Source of the DNA: Pseudoruegeria sp039972875
GTDB lineage: Bacteria > Pseudomonadota > Alphaproteobacteria > Rhodobacterales > Rhodobacteraceae
DNA length: 64,000 nucleotides
Reading direction: 5' to 3'
Assembly: GCA_039972875.1 (NCBI GenBank)
Contig: JBDWMA010000042.1
Location: 434,001-498,000 of the forward strand
The position numbers and the translations under genes were made by a program. This document shows positions 61,019 through 64,000 of the stretch, one piece after another; position 1 is the first letter of the stretch; each line of letters starts with the position of its first letter. The notes beneath the pieces are model-generated. The model did not search any database. It was not told the origin of the DNA and was given only the letters and a program-made list of their open reading frames with translations.

Positions 61019-61853
61019 GACGAAAAACCTCCCGCAAATAGCTCAGAGTTTGTATGGCAGCTTCAGTGGGATCGGGTTCTATATTGCGCCAAATGTTAAG
61101 ATCCCGACTAGCTGGATTGCCCGCCATCACGAACATCTCCGCCACGACCCAACCGTCATATCCAATGTCACGCAGCGCTGCGGCATCAGCCACAAAATCG
61201 TATCGCCCGCTGCCCGGCACACCGCGATCATTGTCGGATACATGGTAATGCACCAATGTGTCACCCGCTGCGCGTAAAGCTGCTGGCGGGTCTTTTTCCT
61301 CAATATTCATATGGAAGCTATCAAGAAGAACGCCCACATGTTTAGATCCAGAGGCCCGCGCAATGGCAACGGTTTCTGCAGCCGTCGAGGTCAAATCGCT
61401 TTCAAATCGGTTTAATCCTTCAATTCCCAGAGTCACACCTGTTTCAGCTAAAACGCTATCAAGCTTCCCCAAAGTCTCGGCCGCACGCTTTGCCCGCGCC
61501 TCTTTGTTCTCGGGGTCAAATACACCCCATGGCGCGGCCACGACCCCAGCCAATCCTTGGGCACCCATCATTTTTGTAATTTGAACCGATTCAGTCAAAA
61601 CCCGAAGGGCATTGGCGCGAATATTCGGATCCGTAGATGTCGGATCAGCCTCTGGGCCAAGACCAGTGGAGCATGTTAGCGCCAGTCCGCAATCTGCCGC
61701 CTGCTTGCCAATTTTCTCCGCTCGGTCCGTACCAATACCAAGAAGCGACAATTCAACACCGTCAAATCCGATCTCCGATACAATCTTAAAGATTGGCTCA
61801 GGATCATCGGTCCAAGTCTTCATCCAAAGTCCTGCATGGATTCCAAATTTCAT
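61008..61853 (-). CDS. Sugar phosphate isomerase/epimerase (TIM barrel)
   Basis: A 281-residue AP-endonuclease-2-like TIM barrel of the sugar isomerase/epimerase family: GFDGVELSLLG near 29-39, GVTLGIEGLNRFESD near 137-151, LDSFHMNIEEKDP near 177-189, VHYHVSDNDRGVPG near 201, and DIGYDGWVVAEMF near 229. The metal ligands expected in this family (Glu143, Asp177, His201-205, Glu238 by position) are present. It converts or epimerises a keto sugar, and could supply the ketose for the kinase. It is the first gene of the catabolic unit and overlaps dhaL by 11 bases. Confidence 0.87.
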   Translation of the reverse strand: MKFGIHAGLWMKTWTDDPEPIFKIVSEIGFDGVELSLLGIGTDRAEKIGKQAADCGLALTCSTGLGPEADPTSTDPNIRANALRVLTESVQITKMMGAQGLAGVVAAPWGVFDPENKEARAKRAAETLGKLDSVLAETGVTLGIEGLNRFESDLTSTAAETVAIARASGSKHVGVLLDSFHMNIEEKDPPAALRAAGDTLVHYHVSDNDRGVPGSGRYDFVADAAALRDIGYDGWVVAEMFVMAGNPASRDLNIWRNIEPDPTEAAIQTLSYLREVFRHDS

Positions 61854-61871
61854 TGTGACTCCCGCTTCTTT

Positions 61872-61903
61872 GATTTGTTAGGATATATTAGTATTAACAA
61901 ATC
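61872..61903. promoter_or_regulatory. Extended inverted repeat and GntR-type operator before the catabolic unit
   Basis: GATTTGTTA (61872-61880) and TAACAAATC (61895-61903) form a perfect 9-bp inverted repeat with a 14-base spacer, in the 72-base region before the isomerase start. Its right half, read on the minus strand (61902-61887), is ATTTGTTAATACTAAT and matches the site at 54783-54798 in 15 of 16 bases. Two overlapping dimer sites are possible. Confidence 0.75.
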
Positions 61904-61925
61904 CAATAGGTCAACTGCCTTCTTC

Positions 61926-63581
61926 CTACATTTCGCTCGCACGAAGCGCTCTTCGGTTGATTTTACCCGATGACGTCATGATAAAATCATCAACAAATGC
62001 AATTTCACGCGGCGCTTTGTACGGCGCTAACCGGCTGCGCACATGTGTCATAAGATCAGTTGTCAAAGCATCATTCCCATCAATACCTGCGGACAGCCGG
62101 ATAAAGGCTTTGACGATGCTGCCACGGTCGGCGTCTGGTTTACCGATCACGCCGACTTCGGCAACGGCCGGATGGGCCAACAGACACTCCTCAATCTCTG
62201 CGGGACCAATACGAAAGCCCGATGACTTTATGAGATCGTCTGAACGACCTTTGTACCAGAAATACCCATCTTCATCCCGGACAGCCAAATCATGGGTCCG
62301 CATAAAGGCCCCTAACTTTAGCTCAGCTTCTTTTTCAGCGTTGTTTAAATACCCAAGATACCGAGTCGGGGCCGTGTCGAGCGTCACAATCTCACCCTGC
62401 TCACCCGCCGCTACATCGTTACCTTGATCGTCAACAAGACGCACATCATGGCCCGGATAGGCGATCCCCATTGACCCTGGGCGGCGCGGATAGAGCGCTG
62501 CGCAATTGCCAATCAAATGGTTCACTTCAGTCATTCCATAGAATTCATTACAGATCACGCCGAGCTTGTTTTCCGCCCATGACAAGGTTTCAGCCGCCAA
62601 TGCTTCTCCGCCTGTGCAAATCACTCGGAGGGACAAATCATAATCAGCGCGCGGCTCTGCTGTTTCGGCCAGCCGTTTGATTGCCGTAGGCGCAAGGAAA
62701 GTGTGGGTTACCTTGTGACGGGCAATGAATTCATAGACCCGATCTGCCTTAAACCGCGCCTCAGAAGTCACAATCGGGCGTCCTGCCATCCACGCCGGAA
62801 ACAACATATCAAGCAAGCCGCCGACCCAGGCCCAATCTGAAGGAGACCAGAACACGGCGTCCTTATCATGCATGGAAAGATTGAAAAACAAACTGATCGA
62901 CGGGCGATAAGAGGCCAACACACGATGTCCATGCAGAATACCCTTCGGCATCCCTGTAGAACCAGATGTATACATCAACAATGCCGCATCATCAGCACCG
63001 GTATAGCTCGGTTCAAAATCGGTGGGGGCAGGCACCTTTAGAATATCCAAAAGATCTGGTTCTGACCCGGACGTCTCTGAAACCAAGACATCAACCAGAT
63101 GAGGGAATTGTTCTTGCTCTGCGCGCAATGGGCCCCAAGCCGCTTCTGTGCTGAGCAAACACCGCGCCTGACAGTGGTTCAATGCATGGGCCAACGCATC
63201 GGGTCCATATAACTGGGACAGCGTGACCGCAGTGGCCCCCAGCTTGCACACTGCCATATGTGCAATCGCTGTTTCCGGCCGCATCCCAGTATGAAGACCG
63301 ATCAAATCGCCGCGCCCATACCCTCGGTTGCTCAAATCAGCCGCCAGCGACGTTGCCTGTGCCTCAACCTCTCCAAAAGTCCAGCGTTGGACAGAGCCAT
63401 CAGCGGTCTCAAAGGCGAGCGCAGGCGCATCCTGTCGTCCCGCTCGGATCTGTGCGCCGACAGTCATATGATACATATTGCTGTCGTGTGGGATGTCGAT
63501 TGCGATCCTTCCGTCACGCCGTGCCAAACCGATATTGGCCAGATCACTCGCCATCCAAGAGTCAAATTTATCCACGTTCAT
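61926..63581 (-). CDS. AMP-forming acyl-CoA synthetase
   Basis: A 551-residue ANL-superfamily enzyme of standard length. The P-loop motif is LLMYTSGSTGMPKG (about 205-218), the adenine motif NEFYGMTEVNHLIG lies near 350, the hinge segment YFWYKGRSDDLIKSSGFRIGPAEIE near 440-464, and the C-terminal catalytic Lys is in SSGKINRRALR. It resembles acetyl/propionyl- and medium-chain acyl-CoA synthetases. It activates a carboxylic acid with ATP and CoA. It overlaps the DUF35 gene start by four bases and is separate from the sugar cluster, although its stop lies 72 bases before that cluster's first gene. Confidence 0.9.
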   Translation of the reverse strand: MNVDKFDSWMASDLANIGLARRDGRIAIDIPHDSNMYHMTVGAQIRAGRQDAPALAFETADGSVQRWTFGEVEAQATSLAADLSNRGYGRGDLIGLHTGMRPETAIAHMAVCKLGATAVTLSQLYGPDALAHALNHCQARCLLSTEAAWGPLRAEQEQFPHLVDVLVSETSGSEPDLLDILKVPAPTDFEPSYTGADDAALLMYTSGSTGMPKGILHGHRVLASYRPSISLFFNLSMHDKDAVFWSPSDWAWVGGLLDMLFPAWMAGRPIVTSEARFKADRVYEFIARHKVTHTFLAPTAIKRLAETAEPRADYDLSLRVICTGGEALAAETLSWAENKLGVICNEFYGMTEVNHLIGNCAALYPRRPGSMGIAYPGHDVRLVDDQGNDVAAGEQGEIVTLDTAPTRYLGYLNNAEKEAELKLGAFMRTHDLAVRDEDGYFWYKGRSDDLIKSSGFRIGPAEIEECLLAHPAVAEVGVIGKPDADRGSIVKAFIRLSAGIDGNDALTTDLMTHVRSRLAPYKAPREIAFVDDFIMTSSGKINRRALRASEM

Positions 63582-63964
63582 CGCTTTTCCTTTTCGTAAT
63601 CTTCAGCCAGTTCGACCCACAGTCCGGGGGCCTCTCCCCGAGGGGCAACCAACGTGGCATAGCTTGATTTCACATCTGGGTTGAGCAACCCGACTGTGCT
63701 GCCTGTGGTTGCCCCGTCAAATTTGACAGTAGCAAACCCGCCGTTCAAACCATCGGTTCTAAACAACACGCGCGCGCGACCTGATAGCTGCTTCCATCTG
63801 ATGTTTTCCCCCTCACACGCACCGCAATTGGTTCGAGCTGGGAAAGCCACATACCCACATTCTGCACATTCACTGGCAAGGGCCTTGCCCTTACGGAGCG
63901 CTTCAACATATGGGGTCAATTCACCAAACGGGATCGAATAATCCAGTGTCACCTGATAATTCAC
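63578..63964 (-). CDS. Zn-ribbon/OB-fold protein (DUF35 family), acyl-CoA associated
   Basis: A 128-residue protein with an N-terminal rubredoxin-like zinc ribbon (C33/C36 with C47/C50, CAECG ... CGAC) and an OB-fold domain (about 58-120). DUF35 proteins bind CoA esters and form complexes with thiolase-like enzymes. A thiolase gene would be expected just upstream (beyond the window, higher coordinates), which cannot be seen. It overlaps the acyl-CoA synthetase gene by four bases. Confidence 0.88.
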   Translation of the reverse strand: MNYQVTLDYSIPFGELTPYVEALRKGKALASECAECGYVAFPARTNCGACEGENIRWKQLSGRARVLFRTDGLNGGFATVKFDGATTGSTVGLLNPDVKSSYATLVAPRGEAPGLWVELAEDYEKEKR

Positions 63965-64000
63965 GGGGCCTCCAAAATACTGATGGCGTTAAGGGAGGCG

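Overview
The window reads as a chromosomal segment of a marine Rhodobacterales (Roseobacter-group) alphaproteobacterium. This rests on recognised gene families and their combinations: a DUF3572 gene beside a PleD-like gene, an H-NOX/diguanylate cyclase pair, a non-pyrrolysine MttB, a cytosolic self-sufficient reductive dehalogenase, and a glutaryl-CoA dehydrogenase. Base composition looks moderate by eye, and more AT-rich around 29-43 kb; neither was computed. Species cannot be named.

Layout. 0-7.4 kb (+): the end of a pseudouridine synthase gene, then a close-packed membrane-stress-like run (27-aa membrane peptide, XpaC-like, TelA, DUF2927 lipoprotein, SPFH-GYF_2, zinc-ribbon membrane protein), a PfkB kinase and dtd. 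7.4-11.5 kb (-): a diguanylate cyclase coupled to a degenerate H-NOX, an MttB-family methyltransferase and a HAD phosphatase. 11.6-15.3 kb (+): a MarR regulator and a 1064-residue reductive dehalogenase fused to its own reductase. 15.3-28.9 kb: mostly housekeeping and small regulatory genes, including a truncated PleD-like protein, an ECF sigma operon with a periplasmic sensor, an EF-hand protein, a desaturase/DUF2061 pair with an XRE regulator, a solitary ImuA-like gene, and metG with an unusual KMSKS loop.

29.0-42.8 kb is the most unusual part: an accessory cell-surface polysaccharide locus. It holds an acyltransferase, a STAS/nucleotidyltransferase-like/beta-helix fusion, a BcsA-like processive glycosyltransferase, two DUF3131 proteins, a secreted protein of unknown family, an ABC-exporter-like protein whose catalytic motifs are nearly all lost, and a HlyD-like adaptor. 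Two decayed IS3-family elements sit in the middle. The set resembles a synthase-dependent exopolysaccharide system whose export and control parts are not standard.

43.0-49.3 kb: a MarR regulator facing a membrane-protein gene across a palindromic operator, an outer-membrane beta-barrel, glutaryl-CoA dehydrogenase, and a fused E1 alpha-beta 2-oxoacid dehydrogenase. 49.3-61.9 kb (-): a 12-gene sugar uptake and catabolism cluster (nucleoside-hydrolase-like protein, ABC importer, FucI-like isomerase, GntR regulator, aldehyde dehydrogenase, LacD/YihT-like aldolase, DhaK, DhaL, TIM-barrel isomerase). Two near-identical 16-bp operator candidates precede its two main transcription units. Its logic matches isomerase - kinase - aldolase - aldehyde dehydrogenase routes such as E. 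coli fucose/D-arabinose breakdown, but with unrelated kinase and aldolase families. 61.9-64.0 kb (-): an acyl-CoA synthetase and a DUF35 zinc-ribbon/OB protein, the end of an acyl-CoA operon that continues beyond the window.
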